From Acridotheres tristis (Eukaryota; Chordata; Aves; Passeriformes; Sturnidae): DNA of 64,000 nucleotides. The position numbers and the translations under genes were made by a program. How positions within the stretch are numbered: position 1 is the first letter of the stretch; each line of letters opens with the position of its first letter. Shown here piece after piece: positions 51,193-62,670 of this stretch. A model generated the notes under the pieces. That model saw only the letters and a list, made by a program, of their open reading frames with translations. It ran no database searches and was not told the origin of the DNA. Where the stretch lies: the NCBI GenBank assembly GCA_037013685.1, contig CM072896.1:13961444-14025443 (forward strand), written 5' to 3'.

Positions 51193-51245
51193 ACTGACCT
51201 GAGGTGAGGCACTTGAATCCTGTGAATGTGAGTTTTTCAGCAAGA
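51193..51245 (+). repeat. possible MIR-core relic (sense)
   Basis: CTGACCTGAGGTGAGGCACT followed by TGAATCCTGTGAATGTGAG and TTTTTCAGC resembles the MIR core (TGACCTTGGGCAAGTCACTT, AACCTCTCTGAGCCTCAG, TTTCCTCATC). It is short and diverged, so it may be chance. Confidence 0.35.
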
Positions 51246-52848
51246 CTTCATGTTACTGAACTTAGAAATGCTGCAGGCTGCTCTGGGAAAGGGAGGATGT
51301 CCTGTGCCTCAGTTTTCTCCAGTAATTTTAGTCTAGCTGATAAAATAACTCTGCCTGGAGCCTTGATGCTTCAAGCCATTTAAAATGGTACTGCCTCTGT
51401 TAAAGATTTACTGCCATACAAACATCAGCAAGCTCATCTGCCCTCAAGAAAAGATGTCTTGATAAAGCTTTCTTTTGCAGACATGAGGAATGGTGAGGAT
51501 ATCCAGGGGAGCTACATGTCCCTTCCTGGGAGAGTGGCAATAGGGGCTGTCCATGTCCCATCTCAGCTGCTTGGCACAGTCTCACGAGAGACTTGGTTTT
51601 TTCTTGAGGAGCTAAAAGCCAAGTCAGATATGCCAATCAGGAAAGGAATTTTCACTGGACTCAGGTTCCTTATATTTATTAGAATCTGTTTTTCTTCTCC
51701 TGGTTATAAACTAAGGCAGTGCTTTCAAAACTCTTTAATTGGGGCTGTAACAAGACTCATCATATCTGGCAATGATGAATAAAGGGTTTGACTGGAGCAT
51801 ATGTTAATGCAAGGAGTACAATGACGCTTAAAATAAATGTCCCCAAAGTGCCATATTTGGCAGTGGCTGCAGGAAATCTGTAGTAAACGATGCAGTGCTG
51901 CTGTTCTGCTTATGAGGAACAACAGCAGTTTCTGGCTGGTCCAAGGAATTAATTCTGCAGAGCTCCTGTGTGGGCAGTGACCTGCAGTGAGTGTCTTGCA
52001 AGGAGGTTTTCAAAAGTAGCCACTGGTCTGAGCTGTGTAAGAGGTTTGTTGTCATTTTCTCTGCAAAAGGCTGTAAAAATGCAAGGCACCTCCAGCACCA
52101 GATGCAGGGACTTTGGGGTTCTGGTGGCTCAGTGGGTTCAAAATATGGGCTGGAATTTGATTATTTATTTAAGGTTGCCAGGCTGCATGTGGTCAAGTGC
52201 TGAGTGTGTCTGTGATACAGATCTCTCTGCCTCTCTTACGGATGCCACCTACCAAAAGGTGGCCTTGGATGTTTATTTGCATTTGTGCATTGTAGCCTAA
52301 ATCGCTTGGATGTAAGAGCAAATTTCCATTTGCATTAAAACACAGCTTTTGCACTGGCCTGGTGTTTATATCACAAGCAAAGATGTTTAAGCATAATATA
52401 AACCACTTTATTTTGCAAAATTGATCTTTTTTCTCTTTTGCTCTTATGTTTACTGCCTTAGCATGTAACAGAATCAAAAAAAGCGCCTCATATTTATCAC
52501 TTGCAAGGGTTTTAGTGGTGGCAGTATGATGGCCTTGGAAAGGAACATATTAAAAAGCTCGGAGGGATTGTAAGCTTTTTGATTAGTAAGAGATTTATTT
52601 CTCATCTGTGGGCACAAAATTTGTTACGCATCAATTCATTAAGCAGATTAAATAAAGCCAACCAAGTTGGCTGTGAGCATAGCGGTATTTTCACATGAAA
52701 CAAAAGGGGATACACAGACAATTAATTTATCATACATTAGACAGTAAAGTCCAGCTCAAGGCTTATGCCACCCACCACTGCTTTCATTTTAGGGGACAAA
52801 AAACCAAATCTGAATACACGGGTGAAGTCTGTAACCTTGTGTTTGCAG
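51246..52848. other. putative intron; AT-rich block about 52490-52800
   Basis: Bases 52490-52800 are AT-rich, free of recognisable repeats and contain several TTAAT/ATTAA and TTTATT motifs, similar to conserved intronic enhancers. The rest shows short frames only. Confidence 0.35.
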
Positions 52849-52973
52849 AAAGGGGGTTAATGCAGAGGACAGGGCAGCGCAAGGTGGAGAATGGGACTGA
52901 TGGAAGGGTTCAGCTCCAGGAGGCTGCAGCCACCCTGCAGGCTTCCCAGAACTGCCTCTGGAAGCTGAGCAAG
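52849..52973 (+). CDS. candidate internal exon (125 bp), alternative to the 12-15 kb set
   Basis: The acceptor is good (ACCTTGTGTTTGCAG, ending 52848) and so is the donor (GAGCAAG/GTGAGG at 52973/52974). Entered in phase 1, which is what the exon ending at 10936 supplies, it is open and leaves in phase 0. The peptide includes KVENGTDGRVQLQEAAATLQ and ends in CLWKLSK, a hydrophilic helix-forming composition. I recognise no family. If real it would be a second coding exon about 42 kb downstream of the first, which fits the long-intron look of the window. The GC-richer local composition lowers the weight of the open frame. Confidence 0.28.
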
Positions 52974-55900
52974 GTGAGGGGAAGGAGAGGGAAGCACCTG
53001 GGCACAGGTCTGTGTTTGTGGTCGGTTTTGCTGTTGCACGATGATGTGTTTGCACCTGCTGGGCTGGCCATGGGCACTGGAGCAGCTCCAGCACACCCAT
53101 GGAAGTGGCACATGGGACAGCGTGTCTCTGGATGCTCTCACTCAGGGAAATAAACATTGCAAACTGCCTGCCTTAAACCCAGCCTGCCCAGAGCCTGGGA
53201 TTGTAGGCAGGCTTTTAACCAGACCGTGCAGGGCCAGCCATGATTTTCAAGCAAGGATATCCAAGCCCTGTAGCAGGAGCAAAAAGCATGGCAATGTTTT
53301 TTCTCTCTGACAAAGTAGAGTTGCTGTAGGTGCCAAAGAGATCAGTGTTAGCTTGTAGCAAGACCCTTGCCACAGCTAGGAGTGGACTAGGGAAAGCTGA
53401 GTGGGAGAATTATCCATACATCTGCACCACAATGATCTTTTGCTTGAAGTAGTCAGGAGAATTTTTACCTGGAATGGCTACAGATATAAACTTACAGAGT
53501 TATGGAAACAATTTGTATAACTGCCCTTAAGAACTGTGGTTGAGATTAATGGGAATATAGGATACTGTAAATAATAAAAATAAAAAAACCCTATTAAATA
53601 AAAAACAGGAAAAATCCACCAGAATGTCTCTCCAAGCAAAATAAAAGGCCCTGGCTGCTAGAGGGTTTCCAAACCTCATCGGGTTCTTTGCATTGTGTTT
53701 CTTGTTGTTCCATGTTCTGGGAGGGCTTATTAAATCAGCACAGTGCTGTAGAAGATTTGGCCAATAGGTCAGATTTTCCTGGACCTGCGAAGTCAGGCCA
53801 GAAGTCATGAGAGTTGTGACAAACCCTGCCAGATGTAAACTAGCCTCCCAAAAGGAGTTGGGGGTTCTGGTGGCACTGATCTGCTCCTGGGGAACCTGCC
53901 CAGGGCAGAGTTTGGGTTTCTCTGGCACAGCTGTGCAAGCACCAAGGAAACAGAGGTGCTCTAACTGAAGATGATCTAGAAAAAGAGTTGTTTTCCTCTT
54001 TTCTGAAAATAGATCTTGCCTAAATAAACTCCTGGTTCTTTAAAGAACACCTGACAACCAGCCTGGCTTTTACAGCACACTGGGACTCAATGCTGAGTGA
54101 AGGCTTAGTTCACTTTCAGTGGTTGCTTTCTCATTAGAATTGTGCTAGGGAAATGCACTGTCAGTTCAGCAGGGACGGAAATTAGATTAATCCTTCGGGG
54201 ATTTTCTTGTTCTTACTCCAAGATATTGGTTCATTAATGAAACAGAGGAAAATAGGGGATTTCAGCCTTTTTTGCTTTACAAAAAAAGTGATAAAATGAG
54301 CTTGTAACAACTTTTAACTTTGAATGAAGAACTGATATGAATTAACCAAAATATTTGTAAAATAGTCTTGATTTTTGATGACTGTGGGAAAAGTAACAAG
54401 CATGGATCTACATAAAGACCACAAACCTGAGCTGGAAAATCACCTTAAGACAAACCCAATTTGCTCGTCAAGCTACAGCTTCCAACCCACCATGGCTACT
54501 TACACAGCAGAAACCTGAATTGGTGTTTGTCCTTGCCCACCCACTCATCTGTAGGTATGACATCTGCTCCCAGTCACTGCAAGCCAAAATCTCTGCTTTT
54601 CCTCATGCTGTTTCTGTCATGTAGCTCTAAGCAGGCTTCACTGGAGATTAACATGTTTAAAAGCTTTTCCTGTAAATTATCTTCAGCTGTATTAATTGAC
54701 AAGTTCTTTAGTTCTTGCTAGTATTTCTGTGAGCCTGAGCTGTCTAAGAGGGAAATAAATGTCACTGCCTTCTCTAGGACAGCCGGACTTCGTGAGCTTG
54801 CAGTTGAACTGAGACATCCCTTGGGATTGCCTTACAGGCAGAAAAAGTCCTGCAGACTGCATATTAAACTTCCTATTTTTAACTTTATGTCAGGTTTAGA
54901 GAGCATAGCAAGACAACCCAATTTTCCCCTGAGGATTCAAGCAGAAATATCACTGTCATTTCAGTTCACTACTTGGGGATAATTAATTACCGCTGAGGAC
55001 AACTAATCGTTTTAAGGATTTTTTTTTTCTTGGGAAGGGCAGGCACAAACACAAGGTAAAAGTCTCTAGCTGACCCCACATTAGGCCAAGCCAAAGCACA
55101 TGATATTAAAAATATATTAATTATTTTCAGCCCTGGGCCTTGGAGATTGAGTGGGTTTGGTGGTATTTGGGTTCCTTGGTCCTGTCCTTGATGTTATAAA
55201 TCCTGAGTTATGAAACCATAACTCAGTTGGCATAGGCAGTTTGTTCAGTAGTGTTTCCTGATTTCAGGTGACTATGGAGAAAGCTGTGCCTGTGGCAAGG
55301 GCCAGAAGGGCTCAAAACTATATAAATAGGTTGTACATTCCATGCTGCTTGGGCAGTTGAGGATGAAAGTGCCTTGAGCTTCCTGGCTTTCTTCTCCATC
55401 AGGCCAGCACCCCAAGCCCATCCAGAAGGTGTGACAGCAGCTGAAAATCCTTTGCTGTGGGTGTGATGGCTCAAGACTTAAAGATCTGATAGTTCTTCAA
55501 CCTTTCTGATAGCAGCTGCTGCTCTCCTACCTATCACCCCATCTCACAGTGAGTGCTGGATGCTCTCTGTATTGCAGAGCCAGGCTCCTAATGACATGGT
55601 AAAAAAGGAGCTTGATATGAGCTGCAAATTCAGCTGTGTTCCCTCTGTGGTCTTGGCAGGCCTCACTGCTGTGATAAACATACCCAGAACTTTATTAAAA
55701 AAACAAGGGTGGTTCTTCTTCCAGGACTCTCAGGCATGTCACAGGTTTACTGGATGAAAACACCAGTGTTCAGAGACCCTGTCCCCTTCCCCACACCATC
55801 CCTGAAAGGATCTTGACAAAAGATCTTTCTTCTGGTGCTGCTGGTACCAGTTTGCAGGCTTGTGGTGGCAGACTAATTATCATCTGATGGTAGTTTCGAG

Positions 55901-57260
55901 CCCTTACAGTCCTCCTAAATGTCATATGTGAACTTCTAGATCACGTTGGCAGAGCAGGGGCACACTGAACCAGAGGGCACACGTGTTCCTGGCTTCAGGG
56001 TTCCCCTGTGAGCTCAGGACCACCTCCTCAGGTCCTGATGCTGTTGGGCATCAGAAAAATTTTCTTCCTGTTGTTCTTTCAAATACCTACCAGAGTTTTT
56101 GAATATACTTGCCATTGCTTCTTTAGTGACTGCTAGGGAAGCTTGGAAAAATTGTTCGAAGGAAGAGAAGCAAGAGTCCATTCCTAATGAAGCCAAAGAG
56201 ACTTTTATGTTGCAAGAGGTAAAAAAGAAGCAGATGGAAAGTTGTCCTCAACTCTGGTAACTCTAGCTCTCCAGCAGGATGCTAGAAGGCATCTATTTCC
56301 CTGTTTAATTGTTGCATTTTGTGAGCCCATGAAAACCACAAAAGTATTTAGGGTTTCACAAAACTCTGTAACCACCAGAGGTTGTGCAGTTGCAGGTGTT
56401 GGGGCACTGTTCATCAGACATCCTTTCCTGCCAGCACTGCTGGTGAGCCTGAGGATGAGGAAGAGGAGAAGATAGACAAGCATGTTTAAGTGTGTCGAAA
56501 GAGGTCTGTCAGTGTCAGATACTGCCCTCGAGTCATCATGGTGCACTTCCTAGGCAATTTCAATGGTTTAATGGAGGATTTACTCAAGGGTGATGCAAAC
56601 CCGGACGTTTTTCCTCATTGCATATCCATCTTCTCTGACCTACTTGTTCTACAGCACCAAGAGCTATGGTGTGTACACAGTGCAGTGGGGAAGAGCAAAG
56701 GCAGTGAAGCCAATCGTATAAAGGCTTGTTTTGTAAAGTAAGTAATATTGTAATCACATCATGTTTAGATCACTGGCCCAGCTGAGGATGGGTCTGATCC
56801 AGCAGAGCCTTTCAGTGCATGGCTGAACCATACATACTGTGAATTCATCTCAGGGCTCCTACTGAGGAAAAACATCATTCCCCTCAGGTGGGAGAAACCA
56901 AGTACTGCTGGTACTTACCCAACAGGCTTACCATGCCTGTAGTTGCTTCTCTTTTTCTCCTTAGGCCTTGGTGTAGGTGTTAATGTAAAGCCACAAATCT
57001 CTCAATGTGTGTGATGTCATGACTTCCATAGATATGTACAGGGCAATTATATAGATTGATTTCCAATAAACAGACACTTCAGAGCTAAGTGGAACATGTT
57101 CTGGTAATGTGTCAGATCAAGAATGCTTTATAAATAAGTCATAGCTGTGATACATGGTGTGAGAGTATCTTATGAATAAGTTAGACTCCCTGGGGTCGAG
57201 CATGCTTTCTTTAGGTCATAGTAAGTGTGACAGAAAAGTCAGTTTTCTGCCTATACTGTA
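52974..57260. other. putative intron, no gene recognised
   Basis: An A-rich patch with AATAAAAATAAAAAAA lies about 53566-53610. A 133-codon minus frame at 53527-53928 and other short frames have no exon borders. No RNA gene or transposon is recognised. Confidence 0.45.
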
Positions 57261-57283
57261 ACTTCCCTATACTGTAGGGAAGT
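57261..57283. repeat. small inverted repeat (9-bp stem, 5-nt loop)
   Basis: ACTTCCCTA and TAGGGAAGT flank TACTG. The string CTATACTGTA occurs just before (57251-57260) and again within the hairpin (57268-57276 plus flank), so the hairpin seems to have arisen beside a short local duplication. Confidence 0.7.
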
Positions 57284-58032
57284 GGGACAGGCTGGATGGT
57301 GGGAAGGAACATGAGCTAGTGGCAGAAAAACCAAGTAATGCTGCCTGGACACTTTTCCAGAAAAATCTCTCTCTAGACTGAATAGGTGATGCTTTAGTTT
57401 CTCAGCACAAATCCCAAATACACTTATTTCTTGGTTTGCACTGTCCTGTTAACCTGCTTTTGTCCCAGTCTGGCTTCTTGGAAAGAGAGCAATGATGGAG
57501 TAACCCATGGTTTTAAATGTTCTCTGCAAGTGCAGCCTGTTGTGCAGTAAGCTCATCTGCAATGGATATTTGGGATTTTGAGATCCAGGCATTTGGAATC
57601 GTTTCCTGAGGAAGTGCAGAGAATAATCCTAGCATGAAAGTGTGTCTCCAAGTGGAAGATCTCTTATTTTGCAGGCACTTAAGTAGAATATGTGACCTCC
57701 TGTGCGCCCAGACGTCTGTCACGTACCATCCAGCTGCTGTCCTCTCCTGCCTGGGGAGTTCTTGCTAGACTGAAGTGGTGCTTTAGCACTTGACCTGAGT
57801 TAGAGGTGAAGTGCTCTATGGGCAGGGACAGTGTCATGGCTGCGTCTTTGCTTCATTCATGCAGCAAAAGGTGCTTTTGCTGCAGATGACTTCCTCAGCC
57901 ATGGGTACTTTGCTGCTGGCTGCCTGAATTTTGTCCAGAGTCTGCAAATACTGCCAACAGATGCAGTAACTATTTTTTTTCCCTGTACAGGATTGAGGAC
58001 AGCAGAGCTTTTACATAAGTAAAGCTTATTTC

Positions 58033-58048
58033 TGCATGCATGCATGCA
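58033..58048. repeat. (TGCA)4 alternating tract with three TGCATG motifs
   Basis: Sixteen bases of exact TGCA repeat, itself self-complementary. On either strand it contains three overlapping TGCATG strings, the RNA motif bound by RBFOX splicing factors when transcribed. Confidence 0.8.
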
Positions 58049-58237
58049 AGTCTCCAGTTCTGGCTTGTACTTGCAGCTGGTTCTAGCCCTCCGTTAAACA
58101 AATTCCTGAGTTCCTTGTTTGTTCTTTTTCCTGTCAAACCTGTGCTGAGCTGACTGAGCAATTTAGCAAGAGTAAATCTGTAAGCAACACTAATAGAGAG
58201 CAGCTGTTATTGTCTTGAGAGAAACATCAACATGGAA

Positions 58238-58277
58238 TTTTGAAATACAAATACCTCGAGGTATTTGTATTTCAAAA
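58238..58277. repeat. perfect 40-bp palindrome, no spacer
   Basis: The left arm TTTTGAAATACAAATACCTC (58238-58257) is followed at once by its exact reverse complement (58258-58277). The centre is CTCGAG at 58255-58260. I checked all 20 base pairs; the next flanking pair (A at 58237, C at 58278) does not match. No neighbouring transposon ends are recognised. Such an element can extrude as a cruciform, and is unusual in vertebrate DNA because spacerless palindromes tend to be lost. Confidence 0.95.
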
Positions 58278-59954
58278 CCAAAAGAAAATGTTGAGACAGT
58301 GGCTGGGCCATAGGGGGAAAAAGGAAACACATTTATAAAGAGGAGTCTGATTAAAATCCTCCTCCATCTTCACAGTCTGCCATTATGCCAGCCAAGGAGA
58401 GGCAAAGACCTCCCTAGCCAGCTGCCCTTTCTTCCTCTGCTTGCTGAAAACCTCATTCGTGTTCATGAACTTCAAGTGCCCTCTTAAAATCCATATTTCT
58501 GTTGGGAACCTGCTTTGAAGCCATCTTGTGCCGATCAAACCTTGCTAATTTCTAGGTTATGTGTATTCTTGGCCATATTTATCTGCACTGGGCCCCAGTG
58601 CTGTCCTATAAATACCTCAGGGAGGATCATATTCCCTCTTGCATTCTTCTTTGCTGGGTTTAAGTGGGCCAAGCTGCTTTAGTCTCTGTTGTGCAGAGCT
58701 CTGCTTGCAGCTGACCCTGCTCCACTCCTGCTCCAGATGGGCTCTGTCTCATCCGAACCTGAAATGCAAGAAAGCCACTTCTTTAAATATAAAAATCTTT
58801 CAGTTTGATAGGCTTAAAGATCAACATCTTGTCTGGCATAAGGCTGGAGTCTGCAAGTTCAGCATTTGGACTTAAATAGTTTTTCATTTTTCACACATTT
58901 TTTAAAAATTGCAGTATACACAGTAAACAGATGATGCTCAGCAGGGCACTGCATAAGCGGCTTTCTGTTGTGTATTGCTCTCAGTGATGGATAAAATTAG
59001 GCTTTCAAGAGTTACTGGCAACCCTTTCCAGATCTATGGCAGGGGATGTTTTTTGGTCATTTCATTTTCAACTCTTGTGCCATCACTGCTTAAAGTGCTT
59101 GTTTAGCTCTGCCAACCTTCACAGAGGCTGAGGAATGTAGAAACACTTGGATCTTTAAAGTAGGATCTCTACTACTCTAAATATCTTAAAGGCTTTGTGA
59201 AATTCGGATCCAGCTATGAGTCTGGCAAGTGCCAACTAATGGAAGCTGTCACAGTAGCTGGGATTTATGGTTGGTTTTGTCCATTATCTCTCTGACCATG
59301 TCCAAGGGCCAATGCCTCACCAGACCTCTCACAAAGCAGCCACAGATCAATGCTTCTGTAGGAAAAGTGTCTCCCCAACCTCCAATATTTGGCTTATTCC
59401 CTAAAGCAGGAGTGTTATTCTTCATAAAATGTGTCAGCCAGTACCTTTGGATGCTTTTTCTTATAAATAGATAATCCTTTGTGGATTCGTGCCAGTCTCT
59501 TCCAATACAAGGCACTATTACATTGAGTTTCAAAGGTTTTTATAGCTGAATCGTGCAAGGAGAAAATGGGGTGAATTTTGGAAATGTTGTTATCCACTTA
59601 TAAATCAGACTTCTTAAAATTCATGAATTTTTACTGAAAAACCTACTTGTACATAGTATTGTGCAACACATTCAATGAAGGCTGAGATTTTAGTAATACA
59701 AGTTTTTCTTTGGTTGTTAAATAGACAACCAGAATTACATGAATTTATTAAGGCTCGTGTTAATATCCTTAGTTCCACTTTGTTACTGAACCTTAAATTA
59801 ACCTTAAATAATTGGTAGAATAAAAGATTACCAGGAACATGGGAATTAAATGATTTCTGATACTTGTGTTGAGTGAGTGAATGTGAGTGAAGCAGCAGAG
59901 CAGCAGTTTTGAGGTGACTGCTTTCCCAAGCTGGTGTAAGCATTACATTACTGT
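58278..59954. other. putative intron, nothing recognised
   Basis: Ordinary AT-rich sequence with short frames on both strands; no repeat family, exon pair or RNA gene is seen. Confidence 0.45.
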
Positions 59955-60025
59955 TAATTAACATTTTTGCAGTGCTTTGAAAATGTAAATTGCTCTAGGA
60001 ATGCTAAGTATCATTATTATGGCAG
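59955..60025 (+). repeat. MIR-type SINE 3' tail (sense)
   Basis: GCAGTGCTTTGAAAATGTAA then ATTGCTCTAGGAATGCTAAG and TATCATTATTATGG matches the tail region of MIR/CORE-SINEs (AAGCGCTTTGA...GCTATAGAAATGCTAAGTATTATTATTAT). The 5' core is not recognisable upstream. Confidence 0.6.
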
Positions 60026-61739
60026 TCTTGAAAAGTAATAGCTTAATATATGAAATTGAGTCCATTCTTTAGAATTGCAAGTGGGACCATGATGTGTCTG
60101 CTAGAGTAGCAAACTCCAGGACATTTGGTTCGGCTCTTGGGGCTTTTTAGTGGGGTCTGTCTGAGGTCAGCTTGTGGCCGTTTACTGCTCAGTGTGTGAC
60201 CTGGAGGAAGGGTAAGGAAGATGAGGACAGTCTTTCATGGAGAGCCATCGAGTGGCTTGGTGAATTAGCACAAGGAGTGCTATGAAGAGTGTTATTGCAA
60301 AAGCAGGCATTTGGACACAGCTGAGAGGGTGGCCTATTTATGGGAGCAGGGAGCATGCAAAGGCACAGGGACACTCACTCACCAGTCAGGACTTGACCTG
60401 AGGACTGTGTTCCCATCCCTTGTGCCTGTGGTAGGGGAGTGATGGGGCAACTGCTGCCCCAGCAGCCGAGTCCAGCCCAGGCAGCTCTGTGCTGGGAACT
60501 GAGCACAGCAAATGCTGTCTGTGGGAGGGCAGGCACAGAAATATGGAGAAGTAGGAAGGTGAATATGTTTTCTCCAAAATTAGCACTGGTGAGATCTCTT
60601 GTAAAATACCTGAGGCAGTTTCTGATATCTGTAATTAGAAAAAAGATATTGGGGGGAAAAACATATCAGAGATAAGTAAGAGAATAGCATGTGAATGATC
60701 ATAAGGCATGACTTATAATGAGAAGTTGTAGGAATTTGATTAATTGAAGACTGATTTGATCTGTCTGGTGTCTAGATGGAGAACAGTTTTTAATGTACTG
60801 CAAGATCCAGTGGGTGAAATGAAAGGTGGGCACATTCTGACCAGAAATAAATGGAGGTTTAACTGTGAAGCTAATTAACCATGGGAACTGAGGATTATGG
60901 TGACCTCTTCATCTCTACAAATGTTAAAATGAAGATTGAATGCTTTTCTACTCCTCCTGCTCCTAGCTTTCATCAAAATTGATTCAGGACTTGGTCTGTG
61001 TAAGGTACAAGATGCAAACAGGTAACAAGAGTGGCCTTATTCATTCCCTGTGCTGCTTTGGGCAGGTTTAATGGGGGATGTTGTAATTTTAAGTATTCTC
61101 AATGAAGTCGAAGCTCTAGGGGTAGTTCAAAGGCAAAATTATGACTGAAATTGCTAGGGTCAAGGTTTCTCTGATGCTGACTTTTAAGAGTGTTGAATCC
61201 TCCAAAGTCTCTTTATTTCAAATGGAGTTTGCTCAGCAGCTGTGAAAATGCAGCAGTCAGCTGGAAAAATGAGTGTCTCCAGAGCTGGAGGTCAAGAAGA
61301 ACCATGTCTTCAAACCCACATCTACAAATTCTGCCTTACCCTTGCTGTAAGGACAAGTTTAGGTTCCTGTGAAACAAGAGTTAATGTTGGCCATTGTCTC
61401 CCAAGGACACTTATGTGACCTGATGAGCTTTTGGAACAGGTCTCACAGAAGGGTGGCTGCACTCGTGCGTGTCCCTGCGGCGCTGCCGGTGCCCGATGCT
61501 CTTGGTGCTGCCTGGTGCAGAGCTGCTGAGCTGACCTGAGCTGCTGTCTGCCCAGGAAACACGAGGGCTGTCTTGCAAAAAGAAAAAAAACAGTCAGGAT
61601 TTGCTGCATGATGTCTGTAAACGCTTCTGTGTAAAAACCTGAGGAGAGGATGTGAGAGTGTTGCATGCGAGCACTGCTCCAAGCTGGGCAGAGCAGGACT
61701 CTGAAAATGCAGTGCTGCAGGAGGGGACTCAAGCATCAC
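60026..61739. other. putative intron, nothing recognised
   Basis: Short frames only. A minus frame of 136 codons at 61322-61732 sits in a slightly CpG-richer patch near 61450-61500 but has no exon borders that I trust. Confidence 0.45.
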
Positions 61740-61890
61740 TTCTTTCTATTTTCCTGGATTTTATTTTTTATTTGGTTTTGATTTTTTGTTTTTTGTTGTT
61801 TATTTGTTTGTTTTGTTGGTGTTTTTTTGCTTGTTGTGGCTTTTTGTTTGTGTGTGTGGTTTTGTTGTCCTGCAGTCTTTTGTTTAAACT
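61740..61890. repeat. T/G-rich low-complexity tract
   Basis: About 150 bp of + strand is composed largely of T runs broken by G (TTTG, TTGTTT, a short GTGTGTGTGG). Purine/pyrimidine asymmetry is not complete, but A and C are scarce. It encodes a spurious hydrophobic frame. Confidence 0.7.
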
Positions 61891-62544
61891 GTAAGCTCTG
61901 TTTTTAACAGCAATTCCACTGAAACAGTTTAGTCTGAATGAGCTAGTGTTTTGTAACAGTGATATTTTTACCTAAGTGGGTCTTGGTAACACCAGAATGG
62001 TGCCTGGTGAAGGGAGGACCCTTTGAAGTCTGCAGCCTCTCACAGAGAGGGAGATGGTTTGAGGCAGGTCAGCTGGGCAGGGATGGGAAGGTGTTCCTTG
62101 CATTGGTTTGCATGTTCCCCGGTGCACAGTGAGAGGGTAAAGGGGATTTTGTGTTCTTGAGGTTTCTCTGAACTCGCCTCTGTCATCAGGATATCAGCTA
62201 AGTGAGGGATAGGGCTGTAAGTGCTCTCTGCTCTGGTGCAGCAGACAAAGAACCAGTTGTTGCCAGAAGGTGACAGTATCAAAATGAGAACCCGTGTGCA
62301 CAAAGTGCTTTTATTTGCATACAAACTACCTAACCCAGTATTAATGGATACATCTTGCATATACTGGAACCTAAGCATGACCAGTCACTCCAAATGCACA
62401 GGCATCAAAATTTGACCTATTCAAAGTCACACGTTGAAGCGGGAAGCAAAAGCCAAGAATAGATTCAGGGTCCTGAACTTCCCCAACCTCCAGAATGGGA
62501 GCCAAATTTCATCTCTCACTTGTAATTATGGTCAAAGCTTGGGC
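61891..62544. other. putative intron, nothing recognised
   Basis: Ordinary sequence with short frames on both strands; no repeat family or exon is recognised. Confidence 0.4.
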
Positions 62545-62670
62545 TGGAAATGAGAAGCACTGATTTCTGTTTCTGCTCTGCAGTAGATTTACTGTATGAC
62601 CTTGGAGGAAAATGTGTCCTCCTGTGTCTCAGTTTACCTCCTACTAATGGCAACAATTGTACACAGTAAG
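62545..62670 (+). repeat. MIR/CORE-SINE relic (sense)
   Basis: TTTCTGCTCTGCAGTAGATT, TACTGTATGACCTTGGAGG and GTGTCTCAGTTTACCTCCTA, then AATGGCAACAATTGTA, follow the MIR core block by block (TCTGCCACT...CTGTGTGACCTTGGGCAAG...CTGTGCCTCAGTTTCCCC...AATGGGGATAAT). This is one of the clearest old SINE relics in the window. Confidence 0.72.
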
